In this document: positions 8,064 to 15,316 of the stretch, in pieces
How positions within the stretch are numbered: position 1 is the stretch's first letter
How the letters are laid out: the number at the start of each line of letters is the position of its first letter
Virus record (IMG/VR): IMGVR_UViG_3300046028_007535
Span: 1-29,641 of that record
Origin: a virus
DNA: 29,641 bases
Strand: one strand, 5' to 3'
Made by a program: the position numbers and the translations under genes
Notes under the pieces: generated by a model
The model's database searches: none
Told to the model about the DNA's origin: nothing
What the model saw: the letters and a program-made list of their open reading frames with translations, nothing else

Positions 8064-8523
8064 GGCTTTAAAAAATATCATCCGAGAAAAGTATAAAAAA
8101 CTTAAAGAAGAATCATCTACTGGAGTAGGTGGTGCAACTTTTTCTCCTGGTGAGGGTGCTCAATATGCTACGCCAAGAGCTTTTGCTAAAGGAACTAATT
8201 CTAAAGGATTAAAAAACCCATACTATTACAAACTTGGATTCAAACCAGTACCAGAAAAAATTAAAGGATCTGGATTAGAAGTTAAGCAGTTGTTTGAGGA
8301 TGATATGTTAAATGAATATAATGATTTTCAACAACAACGTATTCAAGCGTTTGAAAACGTAGAAAACCAATTAAACTCACTATTACCACTATTATCTAAT
8401 GCTAAAAATGAAACAGCGGAATTCTATTCTGAAAACCCAGGTTCATTTGAAGTGGTTACAGCAACTGATCTAATTTTAGATTACATAAAAGATATTAAAA
8501 CTTTATTAACAGGAGAACAATAA
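8056..8523 (+). CDS. Small unknown protein with IIRE helix, candidate prohead core protein
   Basis: 155 residues. The N-terminus MREALKNIIREKYKKLKEE is a basic amphipathic helix of the same kind as in the 275-residue protein at 2083 and the middle of the next protein. It is followed by a glycine-rich flexible segment (SSTGVGGATFSPGEGAQYATPRAFAKG), written here as two parts of one loop at about residues 21-47, and a C-terminal helical half with QQQRIQAFENVENQLNSLL. The start overlaps the preceding gene by 8 bases, and its stop overlaps the next ATG (TAATG). The three genes from 7209 to 10343 therefore look like one coupled translation unit. Function is unknown; position suggests a prohead core component. 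Confidence 0.5.
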   Translation: MREALKNIIREKYKKLKEESSTGVGGATFSPGEGAQYATPRAFAKGTNSKGLKNPYYYKLGFKPVPEKIKGSGLEVKQLFEDDMLNEYNDFQQQRIQAFENVENQLNSLLPLLSNAKNETAEFYSENPGSFEVVTATDLILDYIKDIKTLLTGEQ

Positions 8524-10343
8524 TGAAAACATTAAACGAACAGTACAGATTAATTAAAGAAGATAAAGGACACAAAGGTATGTTCTTAACTGAGGCTAAA
8601 CGTCAATTCCCAAATTATATCCGTAATGCAGCTACGTTTGACGAAGCTGAAAAAGTATTGAAACAAAAAGGTGTAATTACTGAGAACTTTACAGGTTTAG
8701 AGCCAATCAACTCACCATTCTCTACTAAAACTAAAGAACCATATGAGACTGCTTTTGAAAAATTCTTAGAAGAAGCAAAATCACCTGAGATTAAAGCAAA
8801 AGAAGTTAAAGCTAAAACAGTAAAATCACAAGAAGAAACTGAAAAGGCAGAATTAAAGAAAACATCAGATCAAGTTGAAGACGATCTTGAGCATATGTAC
8901 GATAACAAAGATGATAAAAATCCTGATAATTTGATATTTGATCAAATCATGATGGGTTATTATGCTGAAATGAAAGACCCAAAGAATGCAGATAAAACAA
9001 TGCAGGAATTGAAAGATATCGTATTTAAAAACTTAGCTAAAGATCCAATCCACTATACTAAAGATGGTCAATTTGGAGTTAAAGGTTTAGGTTATACAAC
9101 TGAAGCACCTGGTTTAGGCACTCCAAAAGAGGCTAAAGGAAAATTTAAATCATCTGGATATGGTGATTTGAATGAAGGTGCTGAAAAGTTAAGAGATGTA
9201 TTGATGGATATGGGTTATACGATGGGTGTAATCAATAGCATGACTGATGAAAATGTAATTAACTCAGTCAAAAACATAATCCGTGATAAAGACGGCGACG
9301 AGAAATTAGAAAAACTAGTAGCTGATGCTTCTCCTATGGATGAAGCATACCAATTGGTTAACATTAACCTTAAAGCTCCTAAAAAAGATAGAGAAGAAAG
9401 AGACCCAACAGACAAATATTTAACGTTTGATAAGGATTTTGAAAAAATAGAAAGACGAAAAGGAAACCTTATTGTAAAAGATAATGATAGAATTTTTATC
9501 ACTAAAGTATTACATGCTAACCTAGGACCAAAAGCAGGAAATGCATATTTGAGAAAACATTTAATGGATAGAACAAATATTGAACCTGCTGTATTGGGAG
9601 GTCAACAAGTTTGGAAAATTAAAGGTGCTAAAATTAACTCAAAAGGAAATATCAGTGTATTCGTACCGGTAGAGAAAACAGCAGAAAATGAAGATATGAA
9701 TATACAAGAAACAAAATTACGTAGAGTAATTAGCACAATCATTCGTGAAGAATTAGCTAAAAAACCATTAAATGAAAACGTTGATAAGCGTTTGAAAGAA
9801 ATTGAAGCTGAAGCAGCAATGGAGGTAATGGGTTCTAAAATGGAAAAAATTATGGCTGAAATTGAGAACCGTCAAAATCGATTGAAAAAATTAGATGAAG
9901 ATGAAGATTTAAAAGAAATGATGGATAAAAAAGCAACATCAAAAATTCAAAAAGAAATTAAACTTTTAGAAAGAGCTAAAGCCAAAGTTGAAAAAATCAT
10001 GGGTAGAGGTAAAGGCAAAAAAGTTGAAGTAATTGACGAGATAGAAGATGCTGAAGAAAATCCTGAATTCGAAAAAGCAAAATCACGTGCCGAAGAAATG
10101 TATAATGGTGGTTTAGAGATTAAAGATATTTTAGTTAAGTTTAACCCACGTATGCGAAATGATTTAGAGCGTTATTTAAAAACTTTAAAAATCCCTGGAT
10201 TCGAAGAGGCAGCTACACGTGCTGAAGAAATGTACAATGATGGGTTAGAGATTAAAGATATCTTGGTTAAATTTGACCCACGTATGAGAAATGATTTAGA
10301 GAATCATCTAAGAATGGGTTTTGAAGGATCAGATAACGATTAA
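8523..10343 (+). CDS. Large helical prohead-core-like protein with duplicated C-terminus
   Basis: 606 residues, very rich in K, E and D. The N-terminal 60 residues (MKTLNEQYRLIKEDKGHKG, then FLTEAKRQFPNYI and LKQKGVI) form a compact module that I believe is common beside portal genes in marine T4-like phages. A middle region (about 100-390) includes VLGGQQVWKIKGAKI. From M392 a second segment begins with the helix LRRVISTIIREELAKK (about 399-414), followed by a long coiled coil. It ends with two copies of a 44-residue unit (FEEAATRAEEMYNDGLEIKD...). No catalytic motif is seen. The position between portal and protease suggests a scaffold or core protein. Start codon overlap (TAATG) couples it to the gene before. 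Confidence 0.5.
   Translation: MKTLNEQYRLIKEDKGHKGMFLTEAKRQFPNYIRNAATFDEAEKVLKQKGVITENFTGLEPINSPFSTKTKEPYETAFEKFLEEAKSPEIKAKEVKAKTVKSQEETEKAELKKTSDQVEDDLEHMYDNKDDKNPDNLIFDQIMMGYYAEMKDPKNADKTMQELKDIVFKNLAKDPIHYTKDGQFGVKGLGYTTEAPGLGTPKEAKGKFKSSGYGDLNEGAEKLRDVLMDMGYTMGVINSMTDENVINSVKNIIRDKDGDEKLEKLVADASPMDEAYQLVNINLKAPKKDREERDPTDKYLTFDKDFEKIERRKGNLIVKDNDRIFITKVLHANLGPKAGNAYLRKHLMDRTNIEPAVLGGQQVWKIKGAKINSKGNISVFVPVEKTAENEDMNIQETKLRRVISTIIREELAKKPLNENVDKRLKEIEAEAAMEVMGSKMEKIMAEIENRQNRLKKLDEDEDLKEMMDKKATSKIQKEIKLLERAKAKVEKIMGRGKGKKVEVIDEIEDAEENPEFEKAKSRAEEMYNGGLEIKDILVKFNPRMRNDLERYLKTLKIPGFEEAATRAEEMYNDGLEIKDILVKFDPRMRNDLENHLRMGFEGSDND
10068..10325 (+). repeat. Tandem 132-base in-gene duplication
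   Basis: Unit 1 is 10068-10199 and unit 2 is 10200-10325, with a period of 132 bases or 44 codons. Both encode RAEEMYNxGLEIKDILVKF followed by xPRMRNDLExxL. The proteins are almost identical while the DNA differs at many third positions, so the duplication is not brand new and the protein has been under selection. Confidence 0.9.
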
Positions 10344-10354
10344 TAAAACACATA

Positions 10355-10963
10355 ATGAATAAACAAATATTAATAGAGACTCATTTATTTAAAGTATCTC
10401 CCGTTTCACTAACAGAAGGTAAAACATCTGGACGTGGGAATCCAATGGTAGAAGGTATATTAGCTACAGCCGAAATTAAAAACGGTAATGGTAGATATTA
10501 TTCTAAAGACCTATGGGAACGTGAGATAAACAAATACATGGGATCGGTTCGCGAAAATAGAGCACTAGGAGAACTAGACCACCCAGAGTCATCTATTATT
10601 AATTTGAAGAATGTATCACATAACATAGCAGAGCTATGGTGGGTTGGAGATGATGTAATGGGTAAAATTGAAATTCTACCTACACCATCAGGAAATATAT
10701 TAAAAGCACTTATCGAAAGTGGAATTACAGTAGGAGTTTCATCTCGTGGTATGGGTTCACTTCAAGAAAAATCAGGCGTGTTAGAGGTACAAGACGATTT
10801 TGAATTGCTATGTTGGGATTTTGTATCCACACCATCTAACCCAGGATCATTTATGAAACCATTAAATGAAGGAATGTCAACATCAAATGTAGATCCATAT
10901 TCTAAAGTAAATTCAATAATTACAGATATATTATGTTCGCAAGGAACATGTCCCGTTTGGTAA
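10355..10963 (+). CDS. gp21: Prohead maturation protease, T4 gp21-like
   Basis: 202 residues (T4 gp21 is 212). It is the serine protease that digests the internal scaffold and trims head proteins before DNA packaging. GNGRYYSKDLWEREI (about 45-59) is the conserved N-terminal segment. The likely catalytic histidine is H76 in GELDHPES and the nucleophile S129 or S130 in VGVSSRGMGS. WDFVSTPSNPGS (154-165) follows, as in the family. The C-terminal 35 residues are less conserved and end in CSQGTCPVW. It lies 11 bases after the core-like gene and just upstream of a strong terminator, so it should be the last gene of its transcript. Confidence 0.93.
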   Translation: MNKQILIETHLFKVSPVSLTEGKTSGRGNPMVEGILATAEIKNGNGRYYSKDLWEREINKYMGSVRENRALGELDHPESSIINLKNVSHNIAELWWVGDDVMGKIEILPTPSGNILKALIESGITVGVSSRGMGSLQEKSGVLEVQDDFELLCWDFVSTPSNPGSFMKPLNEGMSTSNVDPYSKVNSIITDILCSQGTCPVW

Positions 10964-10987
10964 TTTAAGATCAAAATAACAAAATCT

Positions 10988-11011
10988 AGCCTGCTTTTGC
11001 AGGCTTTTTTT
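10988..11011 (+). terminator. Intrinsic terminator after gp21
   Basis: A perfect stem GCCTGC/GCAGGC with loop TTTT (10989-11004), extended by one A-T pair, is followed by seven T. It sits 24 bases after the gp21 stop and separates gp21 from the scaffold-capsid unit. Confidence 0.9.
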
Positions 11012-11022
11012 GTCCTTGCGAC

Positions 11023-11050
11023 TTTGCGACCCAACCCATATACGTATAAT
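11023..11050 (+). promoter_or_regulatory. Candidate promoter for gp22-gp23 (TTTGCG ... TATAAT)
   Basis: TATAAT at 11045-11050 matches the sigma70-type -10 exactly. TTTGCG at 11023-11028 is 16 bases upstream and resembles either a weak -35 or the TTTG -33 element of Bacteroidota promoters. TACGTATA (11041-11048) overlaps the -10 and recurs upstream of phoH. It lies between a terminator and the gp22 start 105 bases on. Confidence 0.5.
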
Positions 11051-11056
11051 CTGAAT

Positions 11057-11085
11057 ATGCTGTCCCCTCGGTTCCGATACAGCAT
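11057..11085 (+). other. Leader hairpin upstream of gp22
   Basis: Perfect 7-base arms ATGCTGT (11057-11063) and ACAGCAT (11079-11085) enclose CCCCTCGGTTCCGAT, which can itself pair as TCG/CGA. No T-run follows, so it is not a terminator. It would lie in the 5' leader of the gp22-gp23 message, about 70 bases before the start codon. It may stabilise this message or act as an operator; both are inference. Confidence 0.55.
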
Positions 11086-11154
11086 CAATTAAATAATTTC
11101 TATTACGTTTCTTAATAAACGTACTTTCCCAACAAAAAAATAAATTTAGGAAAA

Positions 11155-12375
11155 ATGGCAACAAACAGAGACTTGCTTAAAGAAGCACTCGCAGATGCTA
11201 AAGCTGTTAAAGAAATGGCAATCGCAAATGCAAAAGCGGCTTTAGAAGAAGCATTCACACCACAATTACAATCTATGTTATCTATGAAACTCCAAGAAAT
11301 GGATGAAGAAGATGAAGAAGAAGAATTGGACGAATCAGGATTTGGTCCTATGATCAATGTAAATGGTCACGGAAATATTGAAGATGATTCTTCACTATAC
11401 GAAACTGACGACGCAGATGAAGATGATATGGATTTGGATGAACTTTTAAACGAGCTGAACGAAGAAGAAGAAGAAATGGAATCTGAAGAAGAGGAAATGG
11501 AAACTGAAGAAGGTGAACCGTTAGATCTAGAAGATATGACGGATGAAGACCTTAAAAAATTCATTGAAGATGTAATCTCAGACATGGTTAGCTCAGGCGA
11601 ACTAGAAGCTGGTGAGGAAGTTGAAGGTGAAGAAGGTGAAGAAGTAGAAAGCGAAGAAGAGGAAGAAGTAAATTTGGACGAACTTTTAGCTGAAATCGAA
11701 GGTATGGACGAAGAAATGGAAGATGAATCAATGATGTACGAAGAAGAAGAAGAGTTAGATGAGGCTTTTGATATTTTTAAAAGAGCAGCAACAAAATTCA
11801 TTAAAGCTAATCAAGCTGAAGCTGATGAAATCATCGCAATGGATGATAAAAAAGCAGCACTAGAAATGGCATCTCCTCTCATCATGAAATTCAGAAATGA
11901 ACAATTGAAAAAAGGACAAACACCTGATGCTGTTAGATCAGATGTATCAGATTTAAGACAACAATTGAAATTGTCTGGATTAGGTGGATCTTCTAAAAGT
12001 GTAGTTTCAACTTCAGAAACACTTCAAACAGAATTAGATGAAGCTTTAGCTACTATTAAAAGCCTTCGTGGTGATTTGAATGAAATTAACTTGTTGAATG
12101 CTAAATTGCTATTCACAAATAAAATCTTCAAAGCTAAAAACTTGACTGAAAGTCAAAAAGTAACTGTACTTACATCATTTGATAAAGCTACAACAGTAAA
12201 AGAAGTTAAATTGGTATTCGAAACTTTAAACGAGGGATTAAAGACAAAGAATAGTAAAGTTAATGAAAATTATGGTAGTGCTTCAAAAGGAACAGGTACA
12301 ACAAACGCAAAACAACCAATAGTTGAATCAAATGACATGGTGTCTAGATTCCAAAAATTGGCTGGTATTATTTAA
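11155..12375 (+). CDS. gp22: Prohead core scaffold protein, T4 gp22-like
   Basis: 406 residues (T4 gp22 is 269). It forms the internal core around which the capsid shell assembles, and it is degraded by gp21. The N-terminal helix (1-48) is Ala/Lys/Glu-rich. Residues 49-206 are extremely acidic, with long runs of E and D, and repeat LDELLxE twice (94-100, 174-180). A helical insert follows at 205-275 (FDIFKRAATKFIKANQAEA...). The C-terminal part is the most conserved: NEINLLNAKLLFTNKIFKAK, KNLTESQKVTVLTSFDKA and VKEVKLVFETLNEGL (309-362), then the terminal FQKLAGII. The gene follows a 191-base gap with a terminator, a promoter-like site and a hairpin, and precedes the capsid gene by 24 bases. 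Confidence 0.92.
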   Translation: MATNRDLLKEALADAKAVKEMAIANAKAALEEAFTPQLQSMLSMKLQEMDEEDEEEELDESGFGPMINVNGHGNIEDDSSLYETDDADEDDMDLDELLNELNEEEEEMESEEEEMETEEGEPLDLEDMTDEDLKKFIEDVISDMVSSGELEAGEEVEGEEGEEVESEEEEEVNLDELLAEIEGMDEEMEDESMMYEEEEELDEAFDIFKRAATKFIKANQAEADEIIAMDDKKAALEMASPLIMKFRNEQLKKGQTPDAVRSDVSDLRQQLKLSGLGGSSKSVVSTSETLQTELDEALATIKSLRGDLNEINLLNAKLLFTNKIFKAKNLTESQKVTVLTSFDKATTVKEVKLVFETLNEGLKTKNSKVNENYGSASKGTGTTNAKQPIVESNDMVSRFQKLAGII

Positions 12376-12399
12376 TTTTAAACTAAAAAAACAAAAACA

Positions 12400-14046
12400 A
12401 TGTCAAACATTAATTCACTTTTAGAAAGCTCTGCTTCCGGATGGAAAAATATGCAGAGTGATGCAGCTAGAATGTCTGCAAAGTGGGGTAAAACAGGTTT
12501 GTTAGAAGGTCTTGGAAACGAGATTGAGAAAAACAACATGGCTTTAATCCTAGAAAATCAAGCAAAACAATTAGTAGTTGAAACTTCAACTAACGGTACT
12601 ACAGGTGGTACTTTTACAGCAGGTGCTGGTGGTCAGTGGGCTGGAGTTGCTTTGCCATTAGTACGTAAAGTATTTGGTGCAATCTCTTCTAAAGAATTTG
12701 TATCTGTACAACCAATGAACTTACCTTCAGGTCTAGTTTTCTTCTTGGATTTCCAATATGGTCAAGAGAAACAATTGAAATTCGGTGGACCTAGTGATGC
12801 ATTTTCATCACCAGCTTCTATGTATGGTAATACGAATCCAGCTAACGGTGCTGATCCATCTGATGGTTTGTATGGTGCAGGTCGTTTCGGATACACAATC
12901 AACCAATTCTCTCAATCTTTATCATTAGTTACAGCTTCAGCTACTTGGGCTGATGTAGACTATGATGCTGAATTGTCAGCTTCAGTTGCTGCAGGTAACT
13001 TGAAAAAAGTAAACGTTACCGGTTCAACTTTCCCAAATTTTGATAGAAAAGGTGTTCGTGCATTCGTATTGAGTGGATCTACATTCAACCCAGCAGCTGG
13101 TTTACCACAATATACAACTACTGATAACTCAAGCGTTACATTTATTTTCGCTTCAGGTTCAGGTGCTGTCAATGGTACTGGTACTATATTCTACAACATC
13201 CAACCAGTTGATAACAACCGTGGAGATTTCGAAGATGCATCAGGTGCAGGATATGCTAACGCAGAATCTACATCAACTGATCAATTAGCGATTCCTCAAA
13301 TTGATATCAAAATGAAATCAGAAGCAATTGTTGCTAAAACTCGTAAGTTGAAAGCACAATGGACACCTGAATTCGCACAAGATTTGAACGCTTACCAAGC
13401 ATTGGATGCTGAAGCGGAATTGACATCAATTATGTCTGAGTATATTTCATTAGAGATTGACTTAGAGGTATTGGATATGTTGATCCAAGATGCTTCTGCT
13501 GCAGATGAGTACTGGTCAGCTGTAAGTAACAAATCTTTGAATGCTGCTAAAACAGCTTGGGATAACTCATTAGGATTCTTCAATACACAAGGACAATGGT
13601 TCCAAACTTTAGGAACGAAGATGCAAAAAGTAAGTAACAAAATTCACCAGAAAACACTTCGTGGTGGTGCTAACTTTGTAGTATGTTCTCCATCTGTAGG
13701 AACGATTTTAGAATCAATCCCAGGATTTGCTGCATCATCTGATGGTGATGTTACTAAAGCGTCTTACGCATTTGGTATCCAAAAAGCTGGTCAAATGAAT
13801 AGCCGTTATACAGTTTACAAGAATCCATACATGACTGAAAATGTTATCTTGATGGGTTATAGAGGATCTCAATTCCTTGAAACTGGCGCTGTATTTGCTC
13901 CGTACATTCCGTTAATCATGACTCCATTGGTTTACGATCCACAAACGTTTACTCCACGTAAAGGTTTGTTGACTCGTTATGCTAAGAAAATGATCCGTCC
14001 TGAATTTTACGGTCGTATCTTTGTTAGCGACTTGGCTTCTGTATAA
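12400..14046 (+). CDS. gp23: Major capsid protein, T4 gp23-like
   Basis: 548 residues (T4 gp23 is 521). It forms the hexamers of the head shell (HK97-type fold). Conserved segments include WAGVALPLVRKVFGAI (about 80-95), VQPMNLPSGLVFFLDFQYG, and the strongly conserved LKAQWTPEFAQDLNAYQALD with AEAELTSIMSEYISLEID (about 315-355). The C-terminus has RKGLLTRYAKKMIRPEFYGR. The first 60 or so residues should be removed by gp21: LLE (34-36), ILE (50-52) and VVE (59-61) are possible cut sites of the T4-like pattern, and the last is closest to the glycine-rich start of the mature protein. Translation begins after an A-rich tract (AAAAAAACAAAAACA), and a strong terminator follows. No separate vertex protein gp24 is seen. 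Confidence 0.96.
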   Translation: MSNINSLLESSASGWKNMQSDAARMSAKWGKTGLLEGLGNEIEKNNMALILENQAKQLVVETSTNGTTGGTFTAGAGGQWAGVALPLVRKVFGAISSKEFVSVQPMNLPSGLVFFLDFQYGQEKQLKFGGPSDAFSSPASMYGNTNPANGADPSDGLYGAGRFGYTINQFSQSLSLVTASATWADVDYDAELSASVAAGNLKKVNVTGSTFPNFDRKGVRAFVLSGSTFNPAAGLPQYTTTDNSSVTFIFASGSGAVNGTGTIFYNIQPVDNNRGDFEDASGAGYANAESTSTDQLAIPQIDIKMKSEAIVAKTRKLKAQWTPEFAQDLNAYQALDAEAELTSIMSEYISLEIDLEVLDMLIQDASAADEYWSAVSNKSLNAAKTAWDNSLGFFNTQGQWFQTLGTKMQKVSNKIHQKTLRGGANFVVCSPSVGTILESIPGFAASSDGDVTKASYAFGIQKAGQMNSRYTVYKNPYMTENVILMGYRGSQFLETGAVFAPYIPLIMTPLVYDPQTFTPRKGLLTRYAKKMIRPEFYGRIFVSDLASV

Positions 14047-14073
14047 TCAGAAAACAAATAATAACAATATAAG

Positions 14074-14101
14074 AAGGGCTGCATTTTGCAGCCCTTTTTT
14101 T
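14074..14101 (+). terminator. Intrinsic terminator after gp23
   Basis: Stem GGGCTGC (14076-14082) and GCAGCCC (14088-14094) with loop ATTTT, extended by two A-T pairs, followed by seven T. It is 28 bases after the capsid stop. Confidence 0.92.
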
Positions 14102-14102
14102 G

Positions 14103-14110
14103 TACGTATA
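14103..14110 (+). promoter_or_regulatory. TACGTATA element before phoH
   Basis: TACGTATA lies directly after the capsid terminator and 23 bases before the phoH start. The same 8 bases occur at 11041-11048, where they overlap TATAAT. It is a candidate promoter element of the head-gene class. Here the following sequence TTAAAATAATG contains only a degenerate -10. Confidence 0.35.
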
Positions 14111-14125
14111 TTAAAATAATGTTAT

Positions 14126-14821
14126 ATGAGCGATTTTAATAGAACACCGGAAGCACAAGAAGTTTTTAAATCAAAAGGAAAACCAAAAGGACCTATCAAG
14201 TTTAAAATTTCATTAAACGAAGAACAAAAAGAAGCTAAAGATTTAATTTTAAACACACCTATTACTTTAGTTAAAGGAATGGCTGGAAGTGGAAAAACAC
14301 TTTTAGCATGTCAAATTGCTCTAGATCTAGTATTTAGAAAAGAAATGGACAAGTTAATCATTACTCGCCCAACTGTATCACAAGAAGATATAGGATTCTT
14401 ACCAGGTAATCTACATGAGAAAATGGATCCATGGCTCGCACCAATTTATTCAAATCTATATTTGCTATATGATAAGGAAAAAATTGAGAAAATGGTAGCA
14501 GATGGTATAATAGAGATTGTTCCATTTGCATTTATGCGAGGTAGAACATTCCCAAACTCATTTATCATAGTAGATGAATGCCAGAATATGACTCTAAAGC
14601 AAACCGAAATGATGATTGGTCGATTGGGTAAAGGAGGTAAAATGGTATTCTGTGGAGATGGAGCTCAAATAGATTTGAGAACTAAAAAAGATTCTGGTAT
14701 AGCATTTTTTCCAATATTGGAAGCTAGAACACAAAATGTTAAAAGCAAGATATTGAAGAAAAACCACCGTCATGAGGCTTTAGAGGAAATATTAAACATA
14801 TTTGAAGAGTATAGAGATTAA
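14126..14821 (+). CDS. phoH: PhoH-like ATPase
   Basis: 231 residues, a single PhoH domain. Walker A GMAGSGKT is at 51-58, the conserved RPTVSQEDIGFLPG at 81-94, Walker B FIIVDECQNMT at 146-156, and the GDGAQID sensor segment at 177-183. PhoH family proteins bind ATP and are linked to RNA metabolism or phosphate stress; in phages the exact role is unsettled. PhoH is very common in marine T4-like and other phages. It begins after the capsid terminator, so it has its own promoter or depends on read-through. Nothing is unusual in the motifs. Confidence 0.93.
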   Translation: MSDFNRTPEAQEVFKSKGKPKGPIKFKISLNEEQKEAKDLILNTPITLVKGMAGSGKTLLACQIALDLVFRKEMDKLIITRPTVSQEDIGFLPGNLHEKMDPWLAPIYSNLYLLYDKEKIEKMVADGIIEIVPFAFMRGRTFPNSFIIVDECQNMTLKQTEMMIGRLGKGGKMVFCGDGAQIDLRTKKDSGIAFFPILEARTQNVKSKILKKNHRHEALEEILNIFEEYRD

Positions 14822-14844
14822 AGTGCAATTAAAATGCTTTTTTA

Positions 14845-14852
14845 ATATTTAT
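14845..14852 (+). promoter_or_regulatory. ATATTTAT motif, copy 4 (candidate phage promoter)
   Basis: ATATTTAT is 21 bases upstream of the ATG at 14866, with downstream sequence AACAAAATATAAA very like copy 1 (CAATAAAACATAAA). Confidence 0.4.
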
Positions 14853-14865
14853 AACAAAATATAAA

Positions 14866-15312
14866 ATGGCATCTACATTAACTCCAACAACTTTTAAAGT
14901 TAGAATAATAGAAGAACAATCCGTTAAGAATAATGTAATTAAAAATGAAATAATTTACACTATACCTAACGTAACCAATGTTGACCGCAGAGTATTAACT
15001 TGTCCGCAGACAACATCTGTTGATTTATTTAATATAAATGGTCCTACACCTGGTGCTGGTACGTTTCCTTCTAGTAGTTTAAAATATGTTCGTATTACTA
15101 ATCTAGATGATACTTATAGCGTTGCTATTACCACAAGTGGATCTCAAGGTAACTTTACACAAGAGTTAACTCCAACAACATCTATTTTCATAGTTAGTTC
15201 AAATATTACTTCTAGTAATTTTAATGGAACGTTTGGAGATGATATAAGTTCAGTTAAAGCATATGCTCTTAGTGGTAGTGCAAATATAGAATATACATTG
15301 ATAAACTCTTAA
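14866..15312 (+). CDS. Unknown small beta-rich virion-like protein
   Basis: 148 residues, not recognised. It is rich in T, S, N, V and I with few charges, suggesting a beta sandwich. A strand-like N-terminus (TFKVRIIEEQ) is followed by KYVRITNLDDTYSVAITTSG and ELTPTTSIFIVSS, and it ends SGSANIEYTLINS. There is no signal peptide or membrane segment. It is the first gene of a tight cluster with the neck proteins (4 bases to the next), so it is probably a structural protein, such as a capsid decoration or neck-associated protein. That function is inferred from context and composition only. Confidence 0.55.
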   Translation: MASTLTPTTFKVRIIEEQSVKNNVIKNEIIYTIPNVTNVDRRVLTCPQTTSVDLFNINGPTPGAGTFPSSSLKYVRITNLDDTYSVAITTSGSQGNFTQELTPTTSIFIVSSNITSSNFNGTFGDDISSVKAYALSGSANIEYTLINS

Positions 15313-15316
15313 GAAT

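Noticed and set aside
11012-11154. tRNA or small structured RNA between gp21 and gp22
   Set aside because: The 11057-11085 hairpin is isolated. No cloverleaf arms or CCA-like end can be drawn around it.
11367-11801. Open frame on the minus strand, 144 codons, very serine-rich
   Set aside because: It is the antisense image of the GAA/GAT-rich acidic tract of the scaffold gene. Composition is fully explained by that, and no start context or homology supports it.
14820-14843. Possible terminator after phoH
   Set aside because: Only a 3-base GCA/TGC stem with a mismatch and A-T pairs precedes the T-run. It is much weaker than the two clear terminators.
14866-15312. Assignment of this gene as a head decoration (Hoc/Soc-like) protein
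   Set aside because: Beta-rich composition and location allow it, but no motif supports a specific family, so it is left as unknown.
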